Source: Phymatolithon calcareum
Taxonomy: Eukaryota > Rhodophyta > Florideophyceae > Hapalidiales
DNA: 64,000 nt
NCBI GenBank assembly: GCA_977006965.1
Contig: OZ345380.1
Coordinates: 1,178,001 to 1,242,000, forward strand
Direction: 5' to 3'
Positions 43,471 through 53,818 of this stretch are shown here, piece after piece (position 1 is the stretch's first letter; each line of letters starts with the position of its first letter). The notes below the pieces were generated by a model that saw only the letters and a program-made list of their open reading frames with translations, did no database searches and was not told the origin of the DNA. The position numbers and the translations under genes were made by a program.

Positions 43471-44199
43471 TAGAGATGGAAAACCCTCAATGGCTCCTAG
43501 GGATGGCTCTCCCGAAACATTGGCCCGGAGGGCCGTACTTGCCCTCTATCAGTGGCCCTCTAGAGGGGAGGGGCCCTCTTTGACCCTCATTACAGACCTG
43601 ATTTCGGGCCCCGAAAAGCCCGAAACTGGGGAGGATTGTTTCATCAGACATCAGTATCATACGTTAGAAGCACTGGCAGGTTGATTTCTCGTCCTGAATC
43701 CGTAGCCCTCATGCCATGAAGCTAATGCTGCGTCCACGTTTCTGTATACTGTACAATTCTGTCCATGTTCTAATATCATAAGCACTTCGTTGTCGTAAGA
43801 ATATCATAAGCCCGAAAGGGGCCCTCTACTTGGCGCGAGGGAGAGGGCAAAATCCCCTCTTTGAGGTAAAAAAGGGCCCATTTCGGGGAGGGGCCCTTTC
43901 GGGAGGGCCATCCCTAATGGCTCCTCTCCTCGTGAGGCCTTCTGAGGGTCTATTTTCGCGAGGACCGGTCCACTCCCTCCCTACTTGCTTCGAATAGATT
44001 TTTTGCCATACTGCAAAGGGGCATGGAAAACTATGCCCCAATCGAACACGCCGATTATGGTCCTCTGGGCCTCGTGAGGACCTCTGATGGCCCTCTTGAC
44101 GACAGAGAATGAGTGGTCTTCGCAGGTCCACTCCTCTCATTTAGGATATGAGAGCTAATTCCTCGCACCCGCGGGAGTTGGGAAGTTTGTCCATCTCTA
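43471..44199. mobile_element. Outer MITE-like element with TAGAGATGGA ends
   Basis: The left end TAGAGATGGAAAAC and the right end (inverted) TAGAGATGGACAAAC form short inverted repeats. The flanking 8-mers (ACAACTTT, ACTTATTT) match at only five of eight positions, so a duplication is doubtful. It encloses the hAT-like MITE at 43498-43916. Interior rich in GGGCC and GAGGGC motifs. Confidence 0.5.
43498..43916. mobile_element. hAT-type MITE with 8-bp duplication
   Basis: 419 bp with inverted ends TAGGGATGGCTCTCCCGAAA (left) and TAGGGATGGCCCTCCCGAAA (from the right), flanked by a perfect 8-bp repeat ATGGCTCC (43490-43497 and 43917-43924). TA(G)GGR ends and an 8-bp duplication define hAT elements. 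No transposase. It shares its end motif with the surrounding element, which suggests related families. Confidence 0.88.
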
Positions 44200-44322
44200 A
44201 CTTATTTTGTAACATGTTTCTGCAAAAATTGGCAATATTTTTTTTTAAAAAAATACAGTTTATTCGAGACAAATCACTTTGTTGACACAATTTGGGAAGG
44301 CCCACTGTACAGTACTGTACTA

Positions 44323-45080
44323 GTGTCTATTTGACGGACCCTGAATTGAGGGCGATTTAAAAGCTCATAAAAATCAATAAAATGAATTCGAAATAGCTCC
44401 CTCACTCCAGAGTCGCTTTGTCGGGCTTGTCTTCTGTGCGCGGAGTATAGCAACTACTAAATTATAAGCCCAACGTTCTGTGCTATGAACGAAAATGTGC
44501 TGTCTACTCTCAAGAATCAGACCTGCTGTGGCGCAAGAAAAAGACGCTTGCCCACGGGTCGTTGCATCCATACATGCAGGGAAACGACGGTCCTTAGTCG
44601 AGAAGAATGTTGTAGACTATAGGAAGCCATTTTCAAGTCAAGAAACGTGATTGACACGGCTCAGGAGTACTTGTTGGTGAAATCGGTCGTTGTGCAAGCA
44701 CGTTACTTCGCGTAAAATGGGTCCTAATTCAATAGTCAGTGAGGAAGCCTAAGTTTACGACCGCAAAGATTGTTAGCGTCAAGGTATAAAAGCCTGGTGA
44801 AGGTTCTTCTGCCCGCTCGGCAGCTTGGCCCGAGCCCACGCCAGCAAAGCGTAGCAACGGAAAGTCCTGCTTACAGTGTTCGTCATCGCCAACCTTCATC
44901 AGAAAACGCCAGTTTTCCAGCTCCATTCGCCACCAAAACTTAACCAGTAGACCAAGAATGCTAAAATTCAATCCGCAGAAGCACTGAACACCCGCTCGGG
45001 GGCTCTCTCGTCTACGCCCTGCAAGGTTCTTAGGACCAAGCATCGCAAGAGGGCATCATGTACAGTATGATTCGAGCCAA
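44323..45080 (+). mobile_element. Second copy of the TA-type element, right end missing
   Basis: Starts GTGTCTATTTGACGGACC after a TA, like 31918. It keeps homology to 31918-32690 over about 750 bp, including the ATGTGCTG...RVKWVL-encoding region, but frames are broken. No right inverted end was found before the MULE at 45205. Confidence 0.72.
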
Positions 45081-45315
45081 GCAAAATGCTCAAAACGTAA
45101 TTCAGTGCAATGCTATTGGATACCTTAATCAAACGTGTAATGATGTCAACTGGGCATTTTTATCTGCAACATATGCATGATACGGTGGGTGTCGAAAAAT
45201 TTTCGAGGAAATTCGCTGCATGGACCGAAAAAGGTGGTAAAATTCGCTAAATCGGCACCCTTACAAATACTACTACTCGTTATGATTTCAGCTAGACAGC
45301 CGCTTATCATTACAC

Positions 45316-45540
45316 GTTAAGAGGATTTATTGAGAAGGTACCATGTGTCCCAACTTGAGGAAAGTCGGCACGTTTAGCGTCGAGAGTTGTCAGTTATCTT
45401 ATTTAGAATTGCATAATATCACGTCAATGGCTCGCGCCACTTCATTCTCTTCGGTAGGGGTCCATTTAGGCTTCTTCAGGGTTCTGCTGAGTGTACCAAT
45501 TGCCCATGCTCCTTGACTACCCATATCTTCAATCAGCTTC
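45316..45540 (-). mobile_element. 5'-truncated LINE 3' end inside MULE 1
   Basis: 225 bp homologous to the 3' end of the LINE at 20840-21060 (shared ATCACGTCAATGGCTC, GGTCCxTxxAGGCTT, CCAATTGCCCATG). Flanked by 13-bp direct repeats CTTATCATTACAC and CTTATCTTTACAC, one mismatch. The uninterrupted MULE sequence CTTATCATTACACTACTCATCCG is preserved at 19341-19363, which proves the insertion point. Confidence 0.85.
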
Positions 45541-45554
45541 CTTATCTTTACACT

Positions 45555-46410
45555 ACTAATCCGCTACGAAAAGTTCTCTGCACCTCGTCGCATTCGATTG
45601 CTGAGCTAACTCGCAACGCTCTCGCCCGAACCGTCTGAACTCCTGGAGAAGAAGGAGCTCGTGCTAAGTGTAGGTGACTGCCCTGGAGTAAGAAAACGTT
45701 GTCAACCTCTTAATCGCCCACAACACGTCTATTGGCAAGGCATATCGACAGGCAAGTTCCTCACGCCTTGCTGCTGCAAGAAGCACCAGGAAAAATCCTC
45801 TGAGCGGAGAAGCTGCTTGTGGAGCCGGAGGTCATCGAAAGTGACATGCTGAGGTTTGTTGTTAGCAGCCAAGTGACAGCGTTCCCTGTGGTAGTTAACA
45901 GCGACTACCACGCTACATGCTCTTGTCACCACTTTGAAGAGCACCAGCGGCAATGTAGCCACGTTGTCATTGCACTTTTGTACTGCTCTAGACGCTTGGC
46001 GCAGCATCGAGCCGCATTCGACCCATGAAACAAGATCTGGTGTGGGACGCATGGCTATTGATAACGTGGGCCAAGCAACACGAGGGCATCATCATTCGTG
46101 TTGCAGTCACTGGTTAACAGCTAGTACAGGATGATTTGGTCCGTTTGACCTTGTCGCTAAGCTGGACCGCAAGCGCAAGAGGCCCTACTTCCCGTCCAAA
46201 ATGAGGTCCCGTCACGGCTCCTCGTGCGGAAACAACGGTCACTTCTCGCAGACACGCCAGGCCGGACATTCGCAATATTGTTGAGGTGAAGCGAAAACAC
46301 ATCGACAAAGCGGCTCAGTCCATGATAATTGACCTCACCGCCTGCGATGACGGAGATGCTACTTGCGACGAGGAGCTGAAGCATAGCGAGTTGCGCATGA
46401 AATAAATATT
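45555..46410 (+). pseudogene. MULE 1 transposase remnant with SWIM zinc finger
   Basis: The frame 45819-46028 carries VEPEVIES...YHATCSCHHFEEHQRQCSHVVIAL, a SWIM pattern CxCx9CxH that in MULE transposases follows the DDE core. Upstream and downstream parts lie in other frames. No DDE core is left. Confidence 0.82.
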
Positions 46411-46543
46411 ATCTTTTTGATAAGTTTATTTCTGTGGAGTGCTCTGTGTATCATAACGAGTAGTAGTTATTGCAAGGGGTGCCGATTTAGCGAATTTTGC
46501 CAACTTTTTCGGTCCATGCAGCGAATTTCCTCAAAAATTTTCT

Positions 46544-47711
46544 GAGGAAATTCGCTAAATGGCCACCAAAAGTGGTCAAAGCACGCTAAACATCCACCCG
46601 AGCCAAAACTACTACTCATCCGTTACGTGGAGCGCTGACAGTTGCGTTTTTTGGAGGTAAAAGAGAAGTAGCTGCTACTTCCTCTTGATCCAAGTTTTAT
46701 GTACATCCTCGAATTCGTCTGACAAGCCCAACGCACAACGCTCCCGCACTGCTCACTCTGAAACTATGAACAAGAAGGAGCTCGTGCTACAGGTGGGCGA
46801 CTACGTTGGATCAAGCTTCGACGATGTTGTTAACGTCGTGATCTCCCCGTCAATCGGGAGGCGCACCTCGTGGAGAGGCGCAACAAGCAGCGTCTGACAC
46901 TCATCTGTAGCCAGCGCACAGCTTGCATCTTCCGCGTGAACGTCAGCGCGCTGCCGAGCGTTGGCGGTGTCAGGATCACCAAATCAATCGGACACAGCTG
47001 TTTTGGAGGCCCCTCAAGGGAGCGCAAATTCAAGACGGAGCTACTCGCGCGGCGGGCGCCCGTGCTGACTGAATTTGTTGCCACAAGAGGCCGAGTCAGT
47101 GGAAATGCCGCACAGCTGACGGAAATGGTCCGCAAACAAAACGGTGTCGTGTTAAAGCGCACACAGGCGCACACCATAGTGAATTCCAAGTTTGGCACGG
47201 ATGTCCACCACCTGGCGCATATCAGAGTACTTCGCTCGTACCTGGCCGCAGTTCGGCAGCGCGATCCCGGCGGAGTGACCACGCTCACCACAAATCCTCT
47301 TTTCGGGACGATACAGCAGCAGCTTCACAGCATTTTCTGTTGCCCAAAGGGCGCGATAGACACCCGGGCGGCCTACAACGGTTTCGTCAGTGTTGATATG
47401 GCCTACCTGACCTCCGTGACGCAGGGACAGCTTTTCACCCTTACGACTTATGATTCCAAAAGACAGGCGACAACTCTGGCCTTCGGCATCGCACAGGGAG
47501 AGAGTTCACTCAGCTGGAAGAGATTCCTCTCCAGCTGTATTGCATGTAAATTTCACTGTCGCATAGAGTGCTCTGAGAAACGGATGAGTAGTAGGTTTCG
47601 GCTAGGGTGAGTATGATAGTATATTTTGCAATGGGTGGGTAGTAGTATTGGCTAGGGGTGGATGTTTAGCGTACTTTGACCACTTTTAGTGGCCATTTAG
47701 CGAATTTCCTC
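46544..47711 (+). mobile_element. MULE 2, adjacent to MULE 1
   Basis: Inverted ends of about 80 bp (GAGGAAATTCGCTAAATGGC..., AAAGTGGTCAAAG, CTAAACATCCACCC) at 46544-46625 and 47628-47711. It begins 11 bp after MULE 1 ends, sharing its outermost 12 bp but with a different inner repeat. The right flank (GTTTTTTTTC) does not repeat the left flank, so no duplication is seen. Carries the N-terminal part of a MULE transposase. Confidence 0.8.
46766..47600 (+). pseudogene. MULE 2 transposase, N-terminal half
   Basis: Starts near 46766 (ATGAACAAGAAGGAGCTCGT) and, after a frame change near 46870, continues as an open frame to 47610. That frame contains YNGFVSVDMAYLTSVTQGQLFTL...DSKRQATTLAFGIAQGESSLSW, the first catalytic block of the MULE domain (aspartate in SVDMAYL). 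The rest of the core is lost at the right inverted repeat, so it cannot be functional. Confidence 0.82.
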
Positions 47712-47854
47712 GTTTTTTTTCCTTCGCGGCCTATATCATAAGATACTTAAAAGTAGAACACAAGACGTTCGTTGTTCAGTAATCACAATTCGTCTGTGAT
47801 GATGGGGACGAAGTGTGAATACTGAAAAGATGGTTGCTGTGGACTTTGTAGTGC

Positions 47855-48850
47855 TTATGTAATATTCCCATTTATTGGCAGAGCTGCAGAAGCCGTCATG
47901 GCACTCTGCGAAGCGCCTCCCACAGTACCGCTGTTCAAGGTATCAGTTAGCAAGCACGCTTTACAAAGCCTCTGACTAGTGATATATTGGCACCTCTGAC
48001 AGCTACGCTGCACTGGCATCTTCACGACATCCCTCTCCGGAAACGCCATTGCTTCCGCCGCCAATATTGTATCCAAAATTGTCGTGCTTCGCACTGCCTC
48101 GAGATCCTTCAAAAACTGCCTCGCCAGTCCACGGTACGCATTTGGCGAGTAGATGCACTCAGTCGCAAAGTAGTCCAACTGCTTGAAGTACGCGTACATC
48201 ACAATTTCCTTCTCGTACGTGTACTTGAAAGGTTTCACCCGCGGTAACGCGCTCTCCCTTCCCGTTACTGCTTGAAAGCACCTTGAAAGTCGCGGAAAAT
48301 CTGCTCGCAACATGTTTAACAGTACTGTCTCTGCAATGTCATCCGCGTTGTGTCCTGTAGCGACCTTGTTTGCCTTAAGCAACACTGCCCCACGATCAAG
48401 TGCTTGTCGTCGAAAAACGCCACAGAACGTGCAATTCCCTTTCTTTCCAATAACTTCGACGATCTCGTCCATGGTCCAGCCGTAGAGCTCACGATAGCTC
48501 ACAACCAGTAGCGGAATTCCATACTGCTGTTCGTTGCGTGCTACTGTTGCAAGACTGTCGTCGCGATAACCACGGATACCCTCATCCACGCTCAGAAGAA
48601 AGAGATCAAGTCCATAGTCGTGCTGCCGGTTCAGTTTTCCGAGAAGATATGCTAGGACGGTGGAATCTTTCCCACCTGAAGCGCCGATGGCCACTCGGTC
48701 TCCGCGCGAGAAAAGACCCTCCTTCGTTATTGTCTCGTGTACCTCGGTTTCAAATTGAACAAAGAAGCACGCCCGACAGACCGCGCTTCCAGTCTTCGGC
48801 CGACGCACAACGGCGCGCGACGTCCCACACCCGCTGCACGGCCGCCCCAT
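47855..48850 (-). CDS. CTU1: Cytoplasmic tRNA 2-thiolation protein 1
   Basis: 331 residues from the ATG at 48850; the frame is open six codons further upstream but without ATG. It is the PP-loop ATP pyrophosphatase that thiolates the wobble uridine of cytosolic tRNA-Lys, -Glu and -Gln, with CTU2 and the URM1 sulfur relay. Seen: N-terminal zinc cysteines (C5, C8, C25, C28), PP-loop SGGKDST (58-64), CTFCG (140-144), [10 protein letters not shown] (166-175) and C-terminal zinc cysteines (C284, C287, C296, C299). Length fits the family. Divergent to the protease gene, with 144 bp between start codons. Named NCS6 in yeast. Confidence 0.95.
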   Translation of the reverse strand: MGRPCSGCGTSRAVVRRPKTGSAVCRACFFVQFETEVHETITKEGLFSRGDRVAIGASGGKDSTVLAYLLGKLNRQHDYGLDLFLLSVDEGIRGYRDDSLATVARNEQQYGIPLLVVSYRELYGWTMDEIVEVIGKKGNCTFCGVFRRQALDRGAVLLKANKVATGHNADDIAETVLLNMLRADFPRLSRCFQAVTGRESALPRVKPFKYTYEKEIVMYAYFKQLDYFATECIYSPNAYRGLARQFLKDLEAVRSTTILDTILAAEAMAFPERDVVKMPVQRSCQRCQYITSQRLCKACLLTDTLNSGTVGGASQSAMTASAALPINGNIT

Positions 48851-48994
48851 TGCTGATGAGAGATCCAAGTCGGGATTACATTCCTTTGCACCAGTACTTT
48901 TTGACCCCAGCCCGGTTATCCAGCGAAGCTTCGGAATCCGACGTTCGGATGAGGATGCTCCGAAAAATAAAAAAATCTAAAATGTTTCCTTATT
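48851..48994. promoter_or_regulatory. Short shared promoter region of CTU1 and the AAA protease
   Basis: 144 bp separate the two divergent start codons, so both promoters and 5' leaders must fit here or extend into the neighbouring gene. AT-rich from 48960 to 49010. No clear TATA box. Confidence 0.5.
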
Positions 48995-51436
48995 ATGATA
49001 ATGATGACAACCTTGTCTACTCACGATGCTGTGGGCGCACTGAGTCGGTGTCGGGGCTGGACAATGTGGGCATCGTCTGTTGCACGATTGTCTGGTCGTG
49101 CGCTAAGTGCATCCACGCGCGGCGCCGGCTTCCGCGCATCACAATGCCCGTCGATTCGGACGCTTTGTGCATCTCCACAAGCGAAACCGGACAGCGCTGG
49201 CGCCAAGCCTGACAGCACCAGTGCGAACGCGAAAGAGCCGGACTCGAAGTACTCGGGGTATTCCGTCAAACGCGGCGCCTCTACATCCTCTGAGTATGCG
49301 TCCGGTCGCAGTGGTGGCAGCGGCGGAAGCAGCGGGGGAGGAAATGGCAGTGGATGGGAGAAATGGGTACCCTATGTGTTCGGTGGCGGCGTCGCCGCGA
49401 GTTATCTATGGTTTGCCAACCGCAGGGAAACACCAGAGCGAAGTACGGGAGGCGCGGGTTCTGGATCGTCCGCGACAATCACTGATGAGATCGGACGCGA
49501 AGTTTCGTGGAAAGAGTTCAAATCTGACGCACTATCTTCGGGCCGTGTGTCAAAAATCGAGGTGATCAACGGGCAAACCGCAAACGTTTATTTCAAAGAA
49601 GATTCGCTACGGCCACGTATGCGCTTTACAATCGGGTCGGTGGAAACCCTGGAACGCAAACTGGAGCGCGCTCAGGAGGATCTCGGATTCGAACCGCACG
49701 AGTTTGTACCGGTCGTTTATACTGAGGAGGCCGCATTGGGTCGCGTTCTGGTAGAATGGGTACCCACCCTTGCTTTTGTCGTCGCGTATATTTTTATTGC
49801 TCGGAGACTCGGATCTGGCGGCTTGCCGGGTGGTATGGGCGGTATGGGTGGTCGAGCGGCAAGACCGCCGTCGCGGAACCCGTTCGGTGGCTCCGGAAGT
49901 CCTTCGAATAAAGGAGGCGGTCCGTTTGGCGGTATGGGTGGTCCACAAGGTGGCATTTTCAACGTTGGCAAGGCGAATGCGACGGTGCTTAACCGAGATG
50001 ATAATAGGGTGGATATTTCGTTCAAAGATGTTGCGGGTCTTGACGAGGCGAAGGAGGAAATTATGGAGTTTGTGCAATACTTAAAGAAACCGGAGAAATA
50101 CAAGGAACTTGGTGCCAAAATTCCTAAGGGCGCTCTTATGCATGGCCCGCCGGGAACTGGGAAAACACTCCTCGCGAAGGCGACAGCTGGTGAAGCTGGG
50201 GTGCCTTTCTTAACAATGTCTGGTTCTGATTTCATGGAAATGTTTGTGGGTGTTGGACCAAGCCGTGTACGTGATCTGTTTGCACAAGCCCGATCCATGG
50301 CACCATGTATTATCTTCTTGGACGAAATCGATGCTATTGGGCGGAAACGAGGGCGGGGTGGATTAGTAGGCGGAAATGACGAGCGTGAAAATACTCTGAA
50401 TCAGCTGCTTGTCGAAATGGACGGATTTGCAAGTAATAGCGGGGTCGTTGTTCTTGCTGGTACCAATCGCGCGGATGTGCTGGACCAAGCGTTGTTGCGC
50501 CCTGGTCGATTTGACAGGCAAATATCCATCGACCCACCAGATATTGCTGGTAGGAAGGATATTTTTCATGTGCATCTCAAGGGCATTGCGGTAGCAGACC
50601 CTCCGGGTAAGGAAGAAATTGCGAAAGCAATGTCTGCGCGCACTCCAGGTTTTGCTGGTGCGGATATTGCCAATGTGTGTAACGAGGCTGCTCTCGTTGC
50701 CGCTAGACACAAAAAGGAGGTTGTGGAAATGGAAGACTTTGAGTCGGCCATAGACCGAGTTGTGGGTGGTCTCGAGAAGAAGAATATGGTCATGAGCCCC
50801 GAGGAAAAACGCACTATCGCGTTCCATGAGGCGGGTCATGCTGTGGCCGGCTGGTTCCTTGAGCATGCCATGCCTCTGCTGAAAGTCAGTATCATCCCGC
50901 GCGGCAGTGCTGCGCTCGGATACGCACAGTACCAACCACTGGAACGATACCTGATTTCGACAGAAGCACTGCAGGATCAAATTTGCATGACTCTTGCTGG
51001 ACGGGCAGCGGAAGAAATATTTTTTGACAGCGTTACGACTGGTGCATCGGATGACTTCAACAAGGTTACGCGCATGGCGTATCAGAGCGTTGCAGAATGG
51101 GGTCTCGGGAAGACTATCCGAAATTTGGCGTTCCCAGGAAGTAGCTCTGGCGAAAATGAGGACGGTAATTTTTACAAGCCATATTCGGACCGAACTGCGC
51201 GCGAAATTGATGAAGAGGTGCGGGATATCGTTTCGGCGGCGTACACTCGAACAAAAAACTTGTTGCATGAGAAGAAAGACGCAGTCACAGCTGTTGCAAA
51301 TCTATTGCTTGAACGCGAGGCAATTGGTCGGGAGGATATGGTGCGATTGCTTGGTGAGCGTCCCTTTGGACCCGATCGCGCCACATATGATGAAATTTTG
51401 GAAGATGCTGAGCAAGAACCAAGTCCAGCTAACTGA
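48995..51436 (+). CDS. Mitochondrial m-AAA/FtsH-type protease (AFG3L/Yta10-like)
   Basis: 813 residues from the ATG at 48995; Met 3 or 4 are alternative starts. It is an ATP-dependent zinc protease of the inner mitochondrial membrane that degrades misfolded membrane proteins and processes precursors. Seen: Arg/Ser/Ala-rich presequence, Gly/Ser-rich stretch, membrane helix 1 (about 124-141), FtsH extracellular domain (160-245), membrane helix 2 (about 252-270), Gly-rich linker, and Walker A GPPGTGKT (384-391). These are followed by Walker B IIFLDEID (439-446), second region of homology TNRAD...RPGRFDR (490-508) and the zinc site HEAGH (611-615). Domain order and the intermembrane segment favour m-AAA over i-AAA or plastid FtsH. 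Single exon. Confidence 0.95.
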   Translation: MIMMTTLSTHDAVGALSRCRGWTMWASSVARLSGRALSASTRGAGFRASQCPSIRTLCASPQAKPDSAGAKPDSTSANAKEPDSKYSGYSVKRGASTSSEYASGRSGGSGGSSGGGNGSGWEKWVPYVFGGGVAASYLWFANRRETPERSTGGAGSGSSATITDEIGREVSWKEFKSDALSSGRVSKIEVINGQTANVYFKEDSLRPRMRFTIGSVETLERKLERAQEDLGFEPHEFVPVVYTEEAALGRVLVEWVPTLAFVVAYIFIARRLGSGGLPGGMGGMGGRAARPPSRNPFGGSGSPSNKGGGPFGGMGGPQGGIFNVGKANATVLNRDDNRVDISFKDVAGLDEAKEEIMEFVQYLKKPEKYKELGAKIPKGALMHGPPGTGKTLLAKATAGEAGVPFLTMSGSDFMEMFVGVGPSRVRDLFAQARSMAPCIIFLDEIDAIGRKRGRGGLVGGNDERENTLNQLLVEMDGFASNSGVVVLAGTNRADVLDQALLRPGRFDRQISIDPPDIAGRKDIFHVHLKGIAVADPPGKEEIAKAMSARTPGFAGADIANVCNEAALVAARHKKEVVEMEDFESAIDRVVGGLEKKNMVMSPEEKRTIAFHEAGHAVAGWFLEHAMPLLKVSIIPRGSAALGYAQYQPLERYLISTEALQDQICMTLAGRAAEEIFFDSVTTGASDDFNKVTRMAYQSVAEWGLGKTIRNLAFPGSSSGENEDGNFYKPYSDRTAREIDEEVRDIVSAAYTRTKNLLHEKKDAVTAVANLLLEREAIGREDMVRLLGERPFGPDRATYDEILEDAEQEPSPAN

Positions 51437-51876
51437 GCTTTTGTCGATTCATTGAATGATTACTTGAGTGGAGATAGTGTAAAATTATGGGAACAGCAGC
51501 TGACTTATTTCAAAATCGGCGATGGGTCTTCACCCGAAATGCGATGCGCTACTAGTAGGTGATAGAATTCTGAAAGTGAATGTTTTAACTGAAACGTGCG
51601 TGTAAAAATGGCGCACCGCAAGAGTGGCGAAAATGAAAATCAACTTCAAAGCATGACGGCCCCCTTAAAATGTTCGGTGAACAGGACTCCAAGTAGGAGC
51701 TACAATGTCCTAAAATAGGAATAGTTTTCTGTGCTACAAGTAGCCGAATTAATAAATTGCAATAACTTAGTGCGTTGCAAAAAAGCAGCAGATAGCTCTA
51801 GTAGCATCGGAGTTATGCCCCATGAACGATAGAAAAGGGGCTCGAAATAACGCCATGCCTAGAATCCATGAAGAAA
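51437..51876. other. Convergent 3' intergenic region
   Basis: 440 bp between the tail-to-tail protease and AN1 genes. It must hold both poly(A) sites. AATTAATAAATT occurs near 51750. No gene. Confidence 0.5.
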
Positions 51877-52836
51877 TCAAAACATGGTGCACTTCGACTT
51901 TTTCTGGTCCGAATTCCGAGAGCGTGAACGAAGAAGGCGATTTGAAGGACTGCCAGTACTTGCCCGCTGCTTCTTTAACATAGAAGAAATTGCTCCCGGC
52001 TTACTCTTCGAAGCCAAAGCCGCCGTCCACTCGGCGGAGAGTCCTGCATCACTGGTCTCAATAACCAGGGAGTCGCCAGGAAGCAAAGTGCCAACAGGCA
52101 AATCTCTTATGGGGGTGATGTGAGGAAGCATATTCACACCCACGCCGCCACTCTTGACAGCGTAAAGATGGTACCTACCTCCACCCTTCATTTTCTCAAA
52201 CCCATCGACGCGACTGACAATTTCGTCAAGAATCTTACCAGCAGAATGTCGCCTGCTGAAAAACATATACCGCGCCGCCAGCCCCGACCCGATAGGAAAA
52301 TATACAGCCATCATGACACGCTCATCTTCATCTACGCGGGAGTCCCCGACAGGGTTCAACGGGGTGTTGACAAAATCGGTTCGCGGTTTAGAACCTGTTG
52401 CCTTCACGATCTCCTTTTGCACCGGTTTTTTCGCCGGTGTAGTCTTCGCTCGTCGCGACGGTGCGTTCGAGCACCCGTGTACCTCCATGTGCCTGTGTTC
52501 GATGCAAAACATCCGTGAGCACTGTGGACAGGCCACGGCCAAAGCGTCGCGTCGGCCACATCCCGCATGAGCACACCGAGGATCGGTTCGTACACGACCG
52601 GCGCAACCGCTACGCAAATGACTCGCGAGTGCATCCGCGCCGGTGCCCACATCGCGCCCGCACGATGGACAGTGGCGCTTTGAAGCTTGTACAGCTTGAG
52701 CCAGACAACTGTGTGCAGCCGGGGTCTGGTGGTCAGTGCAGAACGTTCCCCCGCAATCGTTGCATTTCACAGGAAGGTAGTCGAGCACACGACAATTTTC
52801 CAGCATGCAGCGTGCACCGAGATTTTCAATCTCCAT
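51877..52836 (-). CDS. AN1-type zinc-finger protein (ZFAND1-like) with CaaX-like C-terminus
   Basis: 319 residues. Two AN1 fingers: the first with C10, C15, C25, C28, C33, H36, H42 and C44, the second with C88, C93, C103, C106, C111, H114, H120 and C122. Between them is an extra CPSC...H...C motif (56-78). The C-terminal half (about 175-265) resembles the ubiquitin-like region of ZFAND1, which links Cdc48/p97 and the proteasome to stress-granule clearance. The protein ends in a basic stretch and CTMF, a CaaX-type prenylation signal. Homology to ZFAND1 is inferred from architecture; a ZFAND2-like protein is the alternative, and ZFAND2B is known to be lipidated at a CaaX box. Starts at the ATG at 52836. 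Confidence 0.87.
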   Translation of the reverse strand: MEIENLGARCMLENCRVLDYLPVKCNDCGGTFCTDHQTPAAHSCLAQAVQASKRHCPSCGRDVGTGADALASHLRSGCAGRVRTDPRCAHAGCGRRDALAVACPQCSRMFCIEHRHMEVHGCSNAPSRRAKTTPAKKPVQKEIVKATGSKPRTDFVNTPLNPVGDSRVDEDERVMMAVYFPIGSGLAARYMFFSRRHSAGKILDEIVSRVDGFEKMKGGGRYHLYAVKSGGVGVNMLPHITPIRDLPVGTLLPGDSLVIETSDAGLSAEWTAALASKSKPGAISSMLKKQRASTGSPSNRLLRSRSRNSDQKKSKCTMF

Positions 52837-53569
52837 TTTTTGGAATAGGTCGCGGCGGGTGCGGGTAGTCTGCAGGGTAAACTGGGGATGTTCCTGAAGG
52901 CGAACACATGAAACGACGCAGGAGAAGACTACAACCGTTCCTGTCCTTGCTGGATATCTCTTTTGTCGGTTATTTTACGCAAATAATATTTTGGGCTACA
53001 ATTCACAAATTCCCAAATTCCCACATTTTTGAATTTTGTGGTGAATTCGTCGCCAACTCGTACAAGAAAGAAAGAACGAAAAGAAGACGTCTTCTTTCTT
53101 TTCTTTATTGCGGAACAACTTGTCTTTTACTTAAAAGAGAACGTCCAAGAACATTGAATCTTCGGCTCCGCCGCGAAGTGTCCCATTAGGACAGAAGAGC
53201 ATGTATGAAATTAAGAGATCTGATGTCCTGTTAAACCAACATGAAGTGTCAAAGCTGCGTCAGCAGCACGTTACAGAAGGCAAGGCTGGACAAGGCAATG
53301 GAGAGAATCATGCGGCCTCCGTGACAGGTGTTTCCTGCCGAAATCTTCCACGGACGTACGCACGAAACCGTACATTGTGAGCGGTAGCTCCGGTTATGTT
53401 GCGAAGACGGGCAAGACGCTCGTCGAATCCCATAATGTGGCCGCAGGGCTATCGTCTCTATTTCTCCAAAAGCTTTCAAGTGCAAAAGGTTGTCGGCCCA
53501 TTTACAAGGACGAAATTTGAACGATCTCGTCTTCGCTGGACCCTATTCGTAAAGGAGTATGCAATTATC
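52837..53569. other. Intergenic, no supported gene
   Basis: Small frames on both strands (for example 52908-53189 plus) without recognisable features. The region upstream of the AN1 gene would hold its promoter. Confidence 0.4.
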
Positions 53570-53804
53570 GTCGGAATAGAACGGCGACGCTGAGATTCCT
53601 ACGAACAGGACAAGTGGACTCTAAGCTTTTCCCTCCACCTTCTCTGGAGGAGGGTTTTTGCAGCTAGGGCTACGACGATAGCAACGAGCTTTTGCGGGCT
53701 TTAACGGAGCTACCAAGGTAGTAGCATCTGAAACGCATCTCCCTTACAGTCTTATGAGTGTTTCTGAGGGCGTTTAATAAATTCAAAATTCAAAAAAAAA
53801 AAAA
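53570..53804 (+). mobile_element. Poly(A)-tailed retroposon
   Basis: 235 bp ending in a run of 14 or so A, flanked by a perfect 14-bp repeat AGTATGCAATTATC (53556-53569, 53805-53818). AATAAA lies about 17 bp before the tail. A hairpin CCTCCACCTTCTCTGGAGGAGG is near 53632-53653. No tRNA-like boxes were found. The poly(A) signal suggests a retrocopy of an mRNA or LINE 3' end mobilised by LINE machinery. Confidence 0.88.
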
Positions 53805-53818
53805 AGTATGCAATTATC

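Larger units (their letters stand above)
45205..46532 (+). mobile_element. MULE 1, internally deleted, with 10-bp duplication
   Basis: Long inverted ends of about 80 bp (outermost GAGGAAATTCGCTGCATGGA at both ends), flanked by a perfect 10-bp direct repeat AAAAATTTTC (45195-45204, 46533-46542), typical of Mutator-like elements. Inside are remnants of its transposase, including the SWIM finger, and a short LINE insertion at 45316-45540. The catalytic core of the transposase is missing. Confidence 0.88.
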
